DNA of 64,000 nucleotides, taken from contig CAMWLJ010000005.1 in NCBI GenBank assembly GCA_947175055.1, forward strand, positions 1 to 64,000, read 5' to 3'. The position numbers and the translations under genes were made by a program. Each line of letters starts with the position of its first letter. Position 1 is the first letter of the stretch. Shown here one piece after another: positions 54,637 through 63,682 of this stretch. The notes below the pieces were generated by a model. It did no database searches, was not told the origin of the DNA, and was given only the letters and a program-made list of their open reading frames with translations. This DNA comes from an uncultured Lachnospiraceae bacterium. Lineage in GTDB: Bacteria; Bacillota; Clostridia; Lachnospirales; Lachnospiraceae.

Positions 54637-54720
54637 ACTTTTTTCTCCTTTTCTTCTCCCTTAATATTTATTTTTCCAGACGGCAGGAAAGATACCCTGT
54701 CATCTGTCAAAACCTGAATT

Positions 54721-55380
54721 TTATTCCGGATTCTCAATCCGGTCCTCCAACACTGCCCTCTCTTCCTGATCCAGATATCCGGAAAAGATACGTTCCAGGA
54801 ACAGGGACAACAGGAGCATGGCCGCCACCGGCACGAACAGAACCGGCCACCACCACTCAATCGTAAAAATCGTCATTTCTACCAGCAGCATCACCATCAC
54901 GACAGTAGATGGAAGATGCTTAAATGTCAGAATAAAGGCTGTTCTTATCAGTTCTTTCACCTGAAATGTAAATCTGCCCATCAGCGGAAACAGATAACAC
55001 ATGATCCCCGCCGGAATCAAGAGCAGTACGTAATAAGTCATATACATGACTGCACCGACGGAACTGCCTGTATTGCTAGCCATCACATGATAACCCCAGG
55101 CCAAAAATACAACTGCAGGTACGCAGATACAGGTGACCGGTATTCCGACTCTCAGATTATCCAGAAAAGCCCGAAGATACATGCCAAAGGCGCCGTCCTT
55201 TCTGTTCCGAAAAGTCTTCACCACAGTATAATATAATGCCGCAGTTGCCGATCCGGCCGTGACAAGTGGCATACAAAGCAGCAACCACAGAAGCGACAGA
55301 CCTACCAGATCCACACCCTTTGCGATCATCCGGAAAAAGAGATTCTCCGGATCAAAAATATCCCGCCCCATCGGTATCAT
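54721..55380 (-). CDS. DUF624 (YesL) family membrane protein
   Basis: 219 aa, five to six membrane segments, typical start FFRMIAKGVDLVGLSLLWLLLCMPLVTAGSA. DUF624 proteins are common in carbohydrate ABC operons of Firmicutes and probably help the importer. Lies between the RpiR regulator and the binding protein gene. Confidence 0.88.
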   Translation of the reverse strand: MIPMGRDIFDPENLFFRMIAKGVDLVGLSLLWLLLCMPLVTAGSATAALYYTVVKTFRNRKDGAFGMYLRAFLDNLRVGIPVTCICVPAVVFLAWGYHVMASNTGSSVGAVMYMTYYVLLLIPAGIMCYLFPLMGRFTFQVKELIRTAFILTFKHLPSTVVMVMLLVEMTIFTIEWWWPVLFVPVAAMLLLSLFLERIFSGYLDQEERAVLEDRIENPE

Positions 55381-55404
55381 TCCTTTCCGTTCCCGGATCC
55401 AGAC

Positions 55405-56244
55405 TCAAACGATATGCTTGGCCTGCCCGTTTTTGGACTCCAACGCCCGTAGCGTGTCATCATACATGTCAGCCTTTTCATAACTCTCATGACGGATATA
55501 ATAGTTATACACAATATCGATCATCACAAGGATCGGAAACTGCGGCGATATCATGTTACCGTGATTCAGATGCTGTAAAGATGCCAGCAGCACTACTTCA
55601 CTGCAAAAATCCGCATAGATATCCTTGTCATTGGCCGTAAAGATGACCGTTCTGGCGCCCTTCTTATGTGCTTCCTTGAGCAGATAGAGTACTCCTTGTG
55701 TCTCTCCGCTCAGCGAAAAACCGCACACCAGACTCCGTTTGTTCAAAAACACTGCCTGCATACGCATCCGGTCCGTATCCTGTAGCGAATCGATATCCAC
55801 ACCGATCCGCATAAACCGGTTTTCCATCTCGCTTGCCGCAAGTCCGGAACTTCCGATGCCACAAGCCACCACTCTCTCCGCCTGAAAAAGATACTGCACC
55901 ACTCTTGTGATCTGCGTTTCATCCATAAGGCTGTATGTCTTACTGAGCAGATCCTGATAGGTATTCAATACCAATCTGGTGCTGTCTGCTGTCGCTTCGC
56001 CTTTTCTCATGAAAGTCTTTTCATATTGATAAATAAATTCTCTGTATCCGTGAAATCCACACTTCTTCGCAAACCTCGAGAGCGATGCCTCGGATACAAA
56101 TATCGTCCTCGCCACATTCTGTGCCGAAAAATCTATTTCTGTTTTGTTATTAATAAAAAAATCCGCTATATTCTTTTCAACATTCGTTAAACTATCATAT
56201 CTTGCTTCTATGATCGGAACGATCGACTTTATGTAACTGTTCAT
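55405..56244 (-). CDS. MurR/RpiR family transcriptional regulator
   Basis: 279 aa. N-terminal helix-turn-helix (about 1-80, ARTIFVSEASLSRFAKKCGF) and C-terminal SIS sugar-phosphate domain (about 120-260, GIGSSGLAASEMENR). RpiR proteins include the NanR regulators of sialic-acid loci in Gram-positives. It heads the ABC operon and is divergent from the SGNH gene. Confidence 0.9.
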   Translation of the reverse strand: MNSYIKSIVPIIEARYDSLTNVEKNIADFFINNKTEIDFSAQNVARTIFVSEASLSRFAKKCGFHGYREFIYQYEKTFMRKGEATADSTRLVLNTYQDLLSKTYSLMDETQITRVVQYLFQAERVVACGIGSSGLAASEMENRFMRIGVDIDSLQDTDRMRMQAVFLNKRSLVCGFSLSGETQGVLYLLKEAHKKGARTVIFTANDKDIYADFCSEVVLLASLQHLNHGNMISPQFPILVMIDIVYNYYIRHESYEKADMYDDTLRALESKNGQAKHIV

Positions 56245-56269
56245 CCTCTGTCACTCTTTGCTCAAATGA

Positions 56270-56299
56270 TTGTTCTTTCATCCCACTTGATGCTATGAT
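56270..56299 (+). promoter_or_regulatory. Promoter of the SGNH hydrolase gene
   Basis: TTGTTC (56270-56275), 18-bp spacer, TATGAT (56294-56299), 28 nt before the start codon, followed by AAAGGAGGG. Confidence 0.55.
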
Positions 56300-56326
56300 A
56301 TAGAAAAACCCAAAGGAGGGACACTT

Positions 56327-56977
56327 ATGAGTTCTGTATCCAAAACTATCGTCTGTTACGGCGATTCCAACACCCATGGCTACAATTCAGCCAACATGGG
56401 ACGCTTTACCGAAAAAGAACGCTGGACCTGTCTTCTGGCCAATCTGCTTGGCTCCGGTTATCTGATTCGCGAAGAAGGCCTGAGCGGACGAACCACCTCT
56501 TTCGACGATCCCCTTTTTGAAGGCTTAAACGGCGTCACCTTTCTTCATCCCTGTATGATGACCCATGAACCACTGGATCTACTGATCATCATGCTCGGCA
56601 CCAACGATGTGAAACAACGTTTCAGCGCTACGCCCGGCAATATCGCCAAAGGCATGGAGCGGCTCGTGACCAAAGCGCTTCATACAACGGAAGCCTGGCG
56701 AGATCAGCCCAATATTCTGATCATCGCACCGCCGCCCATAGAGAAAGGCTATTACGAAACAAGTATCGGTCCTGAGATGGGAATAGACTGTATGGAAAAA
56801 TCCATGGCGCTCTCCCCGCTCTATCAGGACATCGCCGACAGGCTGCACTGCCATTTTCTGGATGCCGCGTCTATCCCCGGCCTCGGTATGTATCCCTATG
56901 ACTATATGCATCTAAGTCTGGAGGCGCATCGGCTTCTGGCTGAAAAGCTCGCCGAGCTGATTCCACAGATCTGTTAA
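56327..56977 (+). CDS. SGNH/GDSL hydrolase, probable cytoplasmic esterase
   Basis: 216 aa with catalytic Ser in YGDSNTHG (residue 14), the oxyanion GTND near residue 90, and the Asp-His pair in YDYMHLS. Similar to arylesterases/SGNH of the multifunctional acyl-ester type. No signal peptide, so it acts in the cytoplasm. Its place between RpiR/ABC genes and nanA suggests an O-acetyl sialate esterase, an inference. It is on the opposite strand and its stop shares TTAA with the stop of nanA. Confidence 0.85.
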   Translation: MSSVSKTIVCYGDSNTHGYNSANMGRFTEKERWTCLLANLLGSGYLIREEGLSGRTTSFDDPLFEGLNGVTFLHPCMMTHEPLDLLIIMLGTNDVKQRFSATPGNIAKGMERLVTKALHTTEAWRDQPNILIIAPPPIEKGYYETSIGPEMGIDCMEKSMALSPLYQDIADRLHCHFLDAASIPGLGMYPYDYMHLSLEAHRLLAEKLAELIPQIC

Positions 56978-57891
56978 CAGATCCCGGCTTTTGCCTCACG
57001 GATCATTCTGGCTGCCTCTTCTACGATCGGCATATCTTCATTGATCAGATCAGTCAGGGGCCTGCGCACACCACCGATGTCCAGGCCTTCGTTGATCCGC
57101 AGAATTTCTTTGATGACTGCATACATGTTGCCATGTGCCGCACACATCTTATAGATGACTGCGTTTGCCTGATACTGTATCTCGCTGGCTTTCTTCAAAT
57201 CTCCCGCTTCCACCAGTTCGTTCATCTTAAGGAACAGCTCCGGCATAACACCATACGTACCGCCGATACCGCCTTCCGCACCGATCACACGGCCGCTGAT
57301 GAACTGCTCATCCGGTCCGTTGAAGATAATGTAGTCCTCTCCGCCGGCCTGTTTGAACATCTGGATATCCTGCACCGGCATAGATGAATTCTTGACGCCG
57401 ATCACCCTCGGATTCTCACGCATCTTAGCAAACAAACTCTGTGTCAGAGCAACCCCTGCCAGCTGCGGGATATTGTAGATGATAAAATCGGTATCCGGCG
57501 CGGCATCGCTGATATCGTTCCAGTATTCCGCGATCGCATATTCCGGCAGATGGAAATAAATAGGCGGGATACAAGCGATCGCATCCACCCCAAGCTTCTG
57601 CGCATGAGCCGCCAGTTCTCTGCTATCCTTCGTGTTATTGCAGGCAACATGTGCGATCACCGTCAGTTTTCCGGCCGCTGCCTCCATCACATTTTCCAAT
57701 ACGACCTTACGATCCTCCACGCTCTGATAGATACATTCCCCGGAAGAACCGTTAACATAGATGCCCTTCACGCCTTTCCTGATAAAGTATTCTGTCAGTG
57801 CCCGCACTCTCTCCGGGCTGATATTGCCTTCCCCGTCATAGCAGGCATAAAATGCGGGAATGATTCCCTTATATTTATCCAGGTTTCTCAT
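56974..57891 (-). CDS. nanA: N-acetylneuraminate lyase (DHDPS/NAL family)
   Basis: 305 aa TIM-barrel aldolase. Schiff-base Lys in IGVKNSS, Tyr in IIYNIPQLAG and the pyruvate loop NGSSGECIYQS. Neu5Ac lyase by context with nanE and a ROK kinase; a general DHDPS-type aldolase is the alternative. Start ATG 57891 has TGGAGGAAAA; the listed MEEN start is the ribosome binding site. Confidence 0.9.
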   Translation of the reverse strand: MRNLDKYKGIIPAFYACYDGEGNISPERVRALTEYFIRKGVKGIYVNGSSGECIYQSVEDRKVVLENVMEAAAGKLTVIAHVACNNTKDSRELAAHAQKLGVDAIACIPPIYFHLPEYAIAEYWNDISDAAPDTDFIIYNIPQLAGVALTQSLFAKMRENPRVIGVKNSSMPVQDIQMFKQAGGEDYIIFNGPDEQFISGRVIGAEGGIGGTYGVMPELFLKMNELVEAGDLKKASEIQYQANAVIYKMCAAHGNMYAVIKEILRINEGLDIGGVRRPLTDLINEDMPIVEEAARMIREAKAGIC

Positions 57892-57989
57892 ATTTTCCTC
57901 CATTCCGAAGTGTCACAAACTCTTGATACTTCTCCGGCACAATGCCATCTCTTTCGTGCGCCGCCAATGCCAAATCCTTTTATACGCTT

Positions 57990-58679
57990 CTATTCCAACG
58001 CTTCCGCGAATGCTTTCGTGATCAGCTGCGGCCTGGTAATGATCGAACCGACAACGACACTGAACACTCCCAGTTCCACAACCCTCTTTGCCTTCTGAGG
58101 GGTATTGATATTCCCTTCCGCTATCACTCTGTGCTTTGCCTTCGCAACAATCTCCCGGATGATCTCAAAATCATTGGTCTCTATCTTGTCATTTCGGCTC
58201 TGCTCCGTATATCCGACCATCGTTGTCCCGATAAAGTCAAATCCAAGTTCATCCGCATGCAGCGCTTCTTCGATGGTAGAGCAGTCAGCCATCAAAAGCT
58301 GCTCCGGATATTTCTCTTTGATCTGATGAAAAAATGCGTCCAGCGTCAATTCTCCCGGCCGCAGCGCACCGGTGGCATCCACCGCGATGATCTCCGGCCT
58401 AACCTCCATCAGCTCGTCAACTTCTTTCATCGTAGGCGTGATATAAACTTTGCTTCCTTCATAATCACGCTTCACGATGCCAATGATCGGCAGATCAACC
58501 TGTGACTGAATCTCTTTGATATCCTCTTTGGTATTCGCCCGGATCCCGAACGCCCCGCCCTCTTTGGCCGCCAGTGCCATCTTCCCCATAATATAGGAAG
58601 AATGCAACGGTTCATGCGGAAGCGCCTGACAGGATACAACTAATTTCCCTTTTAACTGTTCTACTCTACTCTCTACCAC
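57990..58679 (-). CDS. nanE: N-acetylmannosamine-6-phosphate 2-epimerase
   Basis: 229 aa TIM barrel. Catalytic Lys in IIGIVKRDY and Glu in IAEGNINTP, and SCQALP near the start. Converts ManNAc-6-P to GlcNAc-6-P. GTG start. Has its own promoter and precedes nanA by 98 nt. Confidence 0.94.
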   Translation of the reverse strand: MVESRVEQLKGKLVVSCQALPHEPLHSSYIMGKMALAAKEGGAFGIRANTKEDIKEIQSQVDLPIIGIVKRDYEGSKVYITPTMKEVDELMEVRPEIIAVDATGALRPGELTLDAFFHQIKEKYPEQLLMADCSTIEEALHADELGFDFIGTTMVGYTEQSRNDKIETNDFEIIREIVAKAKHRVIAEGNINTPQKAKRVVELGVFSVVVGSIITRPQLITKAFAEALE

Positions 58680-58726
58680 TTCTCCTCGCCTCTTTTCTCG
58701 TCACCATTTTTACAGCTATAGTTCAC

Positions 58727-58754
58727 ATTATATCATCAAGGAAATTGTTTTCAA
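58727..58754 (-). promoter_or_regulatory. Promoter of nanE
   Basis: Minus strand TTGAAA (58749-58754), 16-bp spacer, perfect TATAAT (58727-58732), about 48 nt before the start. Confidence 0.65.
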
Positions 58755-58934
58755 TACGATATGTTTTTCAGAAAGTTCTTTCAGCGCTTTTGTATGTTTT
58801 ACCCTTATTTTTGGTGATTTTGATTATTTTTTTGTCATATCCATACAAAAAACTGTTTATGATTTCATTATTTTGATTATAAATATTGGAAACAAGATTC
58901 TTCAATTCATGCAATCAGAATACCTTGACAAAAA

Positions 58935-58956
58935 AGAATCCTGACTGCAGGATTCT
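58935..58956 (-). terminator. Terminator after the ROK kinase gene
   Basis: Minus strand AGAATCCTG-CAGT-CAGGATTCT followed by TTTTTG. Classic intrinsic terminator separating the ROK/YhcH unit from nanE. Confidence 0.9.
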
Positions 58957-59014
58957 CCACCAGCGCCGGGTCTCTTCAGCAGCATGATCCCGTTCCGCTA
59001 CAGCGCGGCCAAAA

Positions 59015-59047
59015 GGGGATATTGCCGGCTATACCTGCAATATCCCC
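59015..59047 (-). terminator. Hairpin just after the ROK kinase gene
   Basis: Minus strand GGGGATATTG ... CAATATCCCC, a perfect 10-bp stem followed by TTTTGG. It adds to the terminator 60 nt further on. Confidence 0.7.
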
Positions 59048-59069
59048 TTCGTTACCCCTTACTGCTTTA

Positions 59070-59960
59070 TTAGATTTTCTTCTCGTATTCCCGACAGGCG
59101 GACCAGGCAGCGCCAAGCATACCTGCTTTATTCCCCAAACCGGCCTGTACCACGCGGACATTTCTGAAAGAAGGCATAATGTGTTCCTGTAGCGACTCCC
59201 GCACTTTCCGAATCACATATTCCTGTTCCATGATTCCGCCACCCAAAACCACAAGCGCGGGATTAAAAATATGTACCAATGTGATCAGCCCATAGACGAT
59301 CTCTGCGATCCACAGATCAATTTGTTCCCGCACCTGCGGTAATTCCATCTGTGCAAAAATCTCACGTCCATTGCACAATTCCGGAAAATGAGCCTTGACA
59401 CGCTGCACAAGCGCCGTTGTCGATGCATACCGCTCATAGCATCCGCTAAAAATATCTGTACCGGGATCCCGATGCTCCGGATGCGTCACAATGCCGCCAA
59501 ATTCCCCCGCCGAGTACCCGGAACCGGTATACACTTCTCCGTTCATGACAATTGCGCCTCCTACACCTGTTCCATAGGTCAAGCACAGAAAATCTGGCGC
59601 TCCTTTGCCTGCTCCATAATGAGCCTCTCCCATGGCCGCACTGTTGACATCATTCTGTACGGCCGTCGGTACATGAAACTTCTCTTCAATCCGTTCCTTA
59701 ATCTGCATCCCCGTATAACCGGGGATATTCTCATTGGCAAAGAGGATTGCCCCCTTCTCCACATCCACCTGCCCGGCCGTGCTGATACCGACCGCTTGAA
59801 AATCCTTATAGCACTCGAGAATCTCCAGAACCGTCTGCATAACGTGTTCCCCGCCCAATCCGGCATTCGTGTCCGTCTCTTTCATTTCTCTGATCTGACC
59901 CTCTTCCCAGATACCGGACTTGATACTTGTGCCCCCAATATCCACTACCGCTGCCCTCAT
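59070..59960 (-). CDS. ROK family sugar kinase, probable N-acetylmannosamine kinase
   Basis: 296 aa. ATP motif DIGGTSIKSG, QNDVNSAAMGE and catalytic GTGVGGAI region. The zinc motif normally CxCGxxGCxE reads DIFSGCYERYAST, with only the last Cys kept, so no zinc site is expected. NanK role comes from context. Start ATG 59960; the listed MENS start precedes it by 4 codons. Confidence 0.88.
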   Translation of the reverse strand: MRAAVVDIGGTSIKSGIWEEGQIREMKETDTNAGLGGEHVMQTVLEILECYKDFQAVGISTAGQVDVEKGAILFANENIPGYTGMQIKERIEEKFHVPTAVQNDVNSAAMGEAHYGAGKGAPDFLCLTYGTGVGGAIVMNGEVYTGSGYSAGEFGGIVTHPEHRDPGTDIFSGCYERYASTTALVQRVKAHFPELCNGREIFAQMELPQVREQIDLWIAEIVYGLITLVHIFNPALVVLGGGIMEQEYVIRKVRESLQEHIMPSFRNVRVVQAGLGNKAGMLGAAWSACREYEKKI

Positions 59961-60088
59961 ACTATTCTCCATTTCTGCGCTGTATACGCGTTCTTTTTTC
60001 TTAATTCAAATGGTATCCTGCATCGTTCACATTCCATCATGTCTTACTGATGCCTCTGCTGCATCGTTCTCCATATGCCCAGATCCTG

Positions 60089-60538
60089 TCATTTGCGCAC
60101 TTTGATCACGGCTTTACGAATCCGCTCCTCAAGACCATCTGCCGCCACGCCCGGCATATGCGGTTCCGTCGGCATACAGACGACAAACTTGCCCGGCTCC
60201 AGATGACAGACTGCCTTACAACTACAGATTCCCATACCGATATCTCCGTCCTCGTTGTATGGCTTTGTGATCTCCTGAAACTCCTGTGCAAAGAGAATGT
60301 CTTCTCTTCCGGACAGATCTATCTGAATATCGTAATATTCTTCATGAAACTCATATTCCGTCTTATCCGCCTTCGTATCCGCATGCATGATGTTCACAAA
60401 CACTTTATCCCCGTCGATTTCATGCCTGCCGTCCTCCAGTCCAGTCAGATCTGTTTCCAGCATGTAGCGCAGTGCTCGGTCCAGATTCCTGCTCGTGCCC
60501 ATATAGCGCTGTGCATTTTCTATTTTGTCATAGATCAT
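60089..60538 (-). CDS. YhcH/YjgK/YiaL family protein (sialic-acid anomerase type)
   Basis: 149 aa, DUF386 cupin-like family. E. coli YhcH (NanQ) speeds mutarotation of Neu5Ac and is in the nan operon. Conserved Glu/His metal residues are in EFHEEYYDIQI and FVVCMPTEPHMPG. Start ATG 60538 with TGGAGGAAAA. Located upstream of the ROK gene in one unit. Confidence 0.88.
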   Translation of the reverse strand: MIYDKIENAQRYMGTSRNLDRALRYMLETDLTGLEDGRHEIDGDKVFVNIMHADTKADKTEYEFHEEYYDIQIDLSGREDILFAQEFQEITKPYNEDGDIGMGICSCKAVCHLEPGKFVVCMPTEPHMPGVAADGLEERIRKAVIKVRK

Positions 60539-60586
60539 ATTTTCCTCCATTCTGAATCGTCCCTAAGTCTTTCTTGATACCTCGAT

Positions 60587-60611
60587 GCTTGCGGCGGGGT
60601 CTTTGATTCAA
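60587..60611. repeat. Half-copy of the short hairpin repeat
   Basis: GCTTGCGGCGGGGTCTTTGATTCAA resembles the right half and flank of the copy at 5375 (GCTTGCAGCGGGGGCTTTTATTCAA). The left half is missing. Confidence 0.45.
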
Positions 60612-60621
60612 CCTTATCTGC

Positions 60622-62334
60622 TTACTCCTGTAACGGAGCAAATACCGACGCGATCTTCTCCGCGGTCACCATACCGTCCATCGCCGCCGAAGTAATGCCG
60701 CCCGCATATCCTGCACCTTCTCCGCACGGATACAGCCCCCGAAGCGTCGACTGCCCGGTCTCGTCCCGCATGATCCTCACCGGGGAAGAAGTTCTGCTCT
60801 CAACTCCGGAAAGATAGGCTCCGCTGTCAGAGAATTCGTCTACAGTCTGACCAATTAAGTCAATTCCCTCCACCAGCGCATGGTTTAATTCGGGCGGAAG
60901 GATATCATGTACCGGCGCCGATCGATACGCTCCTTTGACTGCCGGCGCAAAGCCCGGATAACGCTGTGCGACAACCGATGCATATGGTTCTTTCGATTCT
61001 GTCACTGCCTGCCGGAACGCTCCATAAGTCTCTACCGGAACAGCTCCCTTTCCAATCAAATATGCCCGCTCCTCCAATTCCCGTTGAAAGGCAATCCCAC
61101 CAAGCGGAGACTTATCCTTGTAATCCTCCGGCGTCACCGTAACGATCATGGCGCTGTTACTGTTATCCCCGTCGCGGCCGCTGTAGCTCATGCCGTTCAC
61201 GGCCAGCCGCCCCGGTTCAGACGAAGCGTTGACCACATAACCACCCGGACACATACAAAAGGAATAGACACCCCGGCCCGAACAAGTCTGTGCCGTCACT
61301 TTATAGCTGGCCGCCGGCAGCAATGGATTGTCTGAACAACCGTACTGCATCCGATCGATCATTCTGCGCGGATGCTCCATGCGTAACCCCACGGCAAAAG
61401 CTTTGGCTTCCATCGGCACCCGCTTTCCATACAACATCTCGAAAGTATCCCGCGCACTGTGCCCGATCGCCAGCACTACCGTCTCACTTTCTATACTCTC
61501 CATCCGCCGTACGGGCCTCCGGTGCTGTTCTTGCCCGGAACAATCGCTGCACGTCTCTGTTAAATCCCCTGTTTCACCGGCCTTGTCCCGATAATGAACA
61601 ACCACACCTCTCACCTGCTCCTCTTCACAGAGCAATTCCGTTACCTGTGCACCGAATCTGACTTCACCACCCCAGGCTATGATCTGCTCCCGCAGACGCT
61701 TCACCACCGAGACCAGAATATCTGTGCCGATATGCGGCTTCGACTCATACAGGATCCGTTCCGGCGCACCGGCCTCCACGAAGATCCGCAGGACTTCTTT
61801 GTTTCTGCCGAATTTATCCTTTACCAGCGTGTTCAGCTTACCGTCCGAAAAAGTGCCTGCACCCCCTTCTCCGAACTGCACATTGGAATCCGGATCTAGC
61901 ACCCCCTCCCGCCAGAACTTCTCCACATCTGCAATCCGCTTCTCCACACAGTCGCCCCGCTCCAAAAGCAGTGGCCTGTAACCATGCTTCGCCAGCAGAT
62001 ACCCACAGAACAAACCCGCCGGCCCTGTGCCTATAATGATCGGCCTGTCGCGCATCTGCATATTCCCCGGCGTCGAAAACCTATATGCTTTCTCATCCAC
62101 TGCCTGAACCTGCTTACTTCTGCATCTGGCAAGCACTTTTGACTGCGAGGACACCGACACATCCAGCGCATAGTTGATCCAAATCTGTGGCTTCTTCCTG
62201 GCATCGATCGACTTCCTGACGATCTGCCATGACAAGATCTCCTCATGTGTAATATGCAATATGGCAGCGGCCTTTTGCACAATATCCTGTTGGGTATGTT
62301 CCAATGGAACTTTGATCTGATTGATACGAATCAT
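60622..62334 (-). CDS. NAD(P)/FAD-dependent oxidoreductase (COG2509 type)
   Basis: 570 aa. N-terminal extension of about 90 residues with the basic RKSIDARKKP stretch, then FAD motif IIGTGPAGLFCGYLLA, the FGEGGAGTFSDGKL motif typical of COG2509, and a C-terminal GEGAGYAGGITSAAMDG. The substrate is unknown. It follows the BaiN-like gene at 7 nt. Confidence 0.9.
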   Translation of the reverse strand: MIRINQIKVPLEHTQQDIVQKAAAILHITHEEILSWQIVRKSIDARKKPQIWINYALDVSVSSQSKVLARCRSKQVQAVDEKAYRFSTPGNMQMRDRPIIIGTGPAGLFCGYLLAKHGYRPLLLERGDCVEKRIADVEKFWREGVLDPDSNVQFGEGGAGTFSDGKLNTLVKDKFGRNKEVLRIFVEAGAPERILYESKPHIGTDILVSVVKRLREQIIAWGGEVRFGAQVTELLCEEEQVRGVVVHYRDKAGETGDLTETCSDCSGQEQHRRPVRRMESIESETVVLAIGHSARDTFEMLYGKRVPMEAKAFAVGLRMEHPRRMIDRMQYGCSDNPLLPAASYKVTAQTCSGRGVYSFCMCPGGYVVNASSEPGRLAVNGMSYSGRDGDNSNSAMIVTVTPEDYKDKSPLGGIAFQRELEERAYLIGKGAVPVETYGAFRQAVTESKEPYASVVAQRYPGFAPAVKGAYRSAPVHDILPPELNHALVEGIDLIGQTVDEFSDSGAYLSGVESRTSSPVRIMRDETGQSTLRGLYPCGEGAGYAGGITSAAMDGMVTAEKIASVFAPLQE

Positions 62335-62341
62335 TTACCTG

Positions 62342-63682
62342 TCACCTCAGTGTTGTCTTTATGCCCTTGCTGCCCCCACAGCTGCCATTCTTCTGTTCCG
62401 GTGATCCACTCCTGCAAACCTTCCCTGCATGTTCTGACTTTCCGGCGGCGGCACGCCCTGCCACTGCACCGCTGCTCCACGCCCACTGCAGATTATAACC
62501 GCCACAAATTCCGTCAATATCCAGCATCTCCCCTGCCATAAACAATCCCGGTACTCTGACCGACTGCAAGTCCGCTGTAACTTCCTCGAAGTCCACCCCG
62601 CCGGCGCAAACCTGTGCCTGATCAAAAGAATTCGTCCCCAGCACCGTTACTTTATGAGCATGGAAAAGTGCTTCCAGCTTCTTCCTCCGAGGCAAAGCAA
62701 TCTTACATGCTGTTTCTGTCTCCCCTATCCCGGCCAGTTTTAACAGCAACAGTCCGACCTTCTTATTAACAATGCCTGTCACAAACTGCTCCATGTTCTG
62801 TTCCTTCTGCCGGTCCCATCTCTGTTCCCAGAAAGCGCTGTCGATCGGTATATAATCTATCCCAACCGTCACGCATTGGTTCTCCCGCAGCGCATATGCG
62901 GCAATTCTGCTGAACTGAAAAACCGGAATCCCCGAAATCCCATACTCCGTCAGCTGTAATTCCCCATGCACGGTACTGACAGCGGTTCCACCTACATACA
63001 ACGTCAGACAGGCCTCACACCGTACCCCCGCCACTTGCTTCCAAAAAGTTTCCCCACACCTGAGCGCCGTAAGCGCCGGCACAGTCGGTACAATCCTGTG
63101 TCCAAGCTGCCCGGCTATCGCCAGTCCCCCGCCGTCCGAACCTGTCTTCGGGGCAGCCTTGCCGCCACAGGCCAGTATCACCGCATCATACCTTTGTGGC
63201 GCATCTTCTTCCTGGCTTCTGCGCGTCGTCAGATCGGTCTCTACCACCAGTCGGGTAACACCCCCTTTCTTCGTCACGCTTCTGACCCCGATAACTTTAC
63301 ACTTCGTACAAATCCGAATTCCCAACCGCTCCATCTCATACCGCAGCACATCCAGCACTGTTGCCGCCTGCTCACTGGCCGGATACAGATACCCGTTCTT
63401 GTCCTTAATCCGCATTCCCAACTTCCGAAAGAACTCTTTCGTCTCTGTCACCCCGAAACGCTCATAAATCTCATCCAAACGGGCCGCTCCGCTCCCATAA
63501 TAACAGTCTGTATCCATGATCTCGTTAGAGAAATTACACTTTCCGTTCCCTGTAGACAGAATCTTCCTGCCGACTCGATCATTTCTCTCGTATACCGTCA
63601 CGCATGCGCCCGCATACGCCGCCTGGATCGCTGCCATCATCCCGGCCGCTCCACCGCCCACTACGGCAATCTTTCTTCCCAT
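62342..63682 (-). CDS. BaiN/HI0933-family flavoprotein
   Basis: 446 aa. FAD motif VVGGGAAGMMAAIQAA, STGNGKCNFSN, and ACGGKAAPKTGSDGGGLAIA. BaiN reduces bile-acid intermediates in Clostridium scindens, but most family members have no known substrate. The start at 63682 (MGRKIA) is preferred over 63718. First gene of a two-gene unit behind a leader of about 205 nt. Confidence 0.92.
   Translation of the reverse strand: MGRKIAVVGGGAAGMMAAIQAAYAGACVTVYERNDRVGRKILSTGNGKCNFSNEIMDTDCYYGSGAARLDEIYERFGVTETKEFFRKLGMRIKDKNGYLYPASEQAATVLDVLRYEMERLGIRICTKCKVIGVRSVTKKGGVTRLVVETDLTTRRSQEEDAPQRYDAVILACGGKAAPKTGSDGGGLAIAGQLGHRIVPTVPALTALRCGETFWKQVAGVRCEACLTLYVGGTAVSTVHGELQLTEYGISGIPVFQFSRIAAYALRENQCVTVGIDYIPIDSAFWEQRWDRQKEQNMEQFVTGIVNKKVGLLLLKLAGIGETETACKIALPRRKKLEALFHAHKVTVLGTNSFDQAQVCAGGVDFEEVTADLQSVRVPGLFMAGEMLDIDGICGGYNLQWAWSSGAVAGRAAAGKSEHAGKVCRSGSPEQKNGSCGGSKGIKTTLR

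Larger units (their letters stand above)
58680..59069. other. 390-bp AT-rich regulatory region between the ROK kinase gene and nanE
   Basis: No gene supported. Holds two hairpins (59015-59047 and 58935-58956), the nanE promoter, a cre-like TTTCAGCGCTTTTGT near 58780 that fits catabolite control only partly, and GAAAG/CTTTC and TTTTTTGT/ACAAAAAA inverted repeats that could bind the RpiR regulator. Confidence 0.6.
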
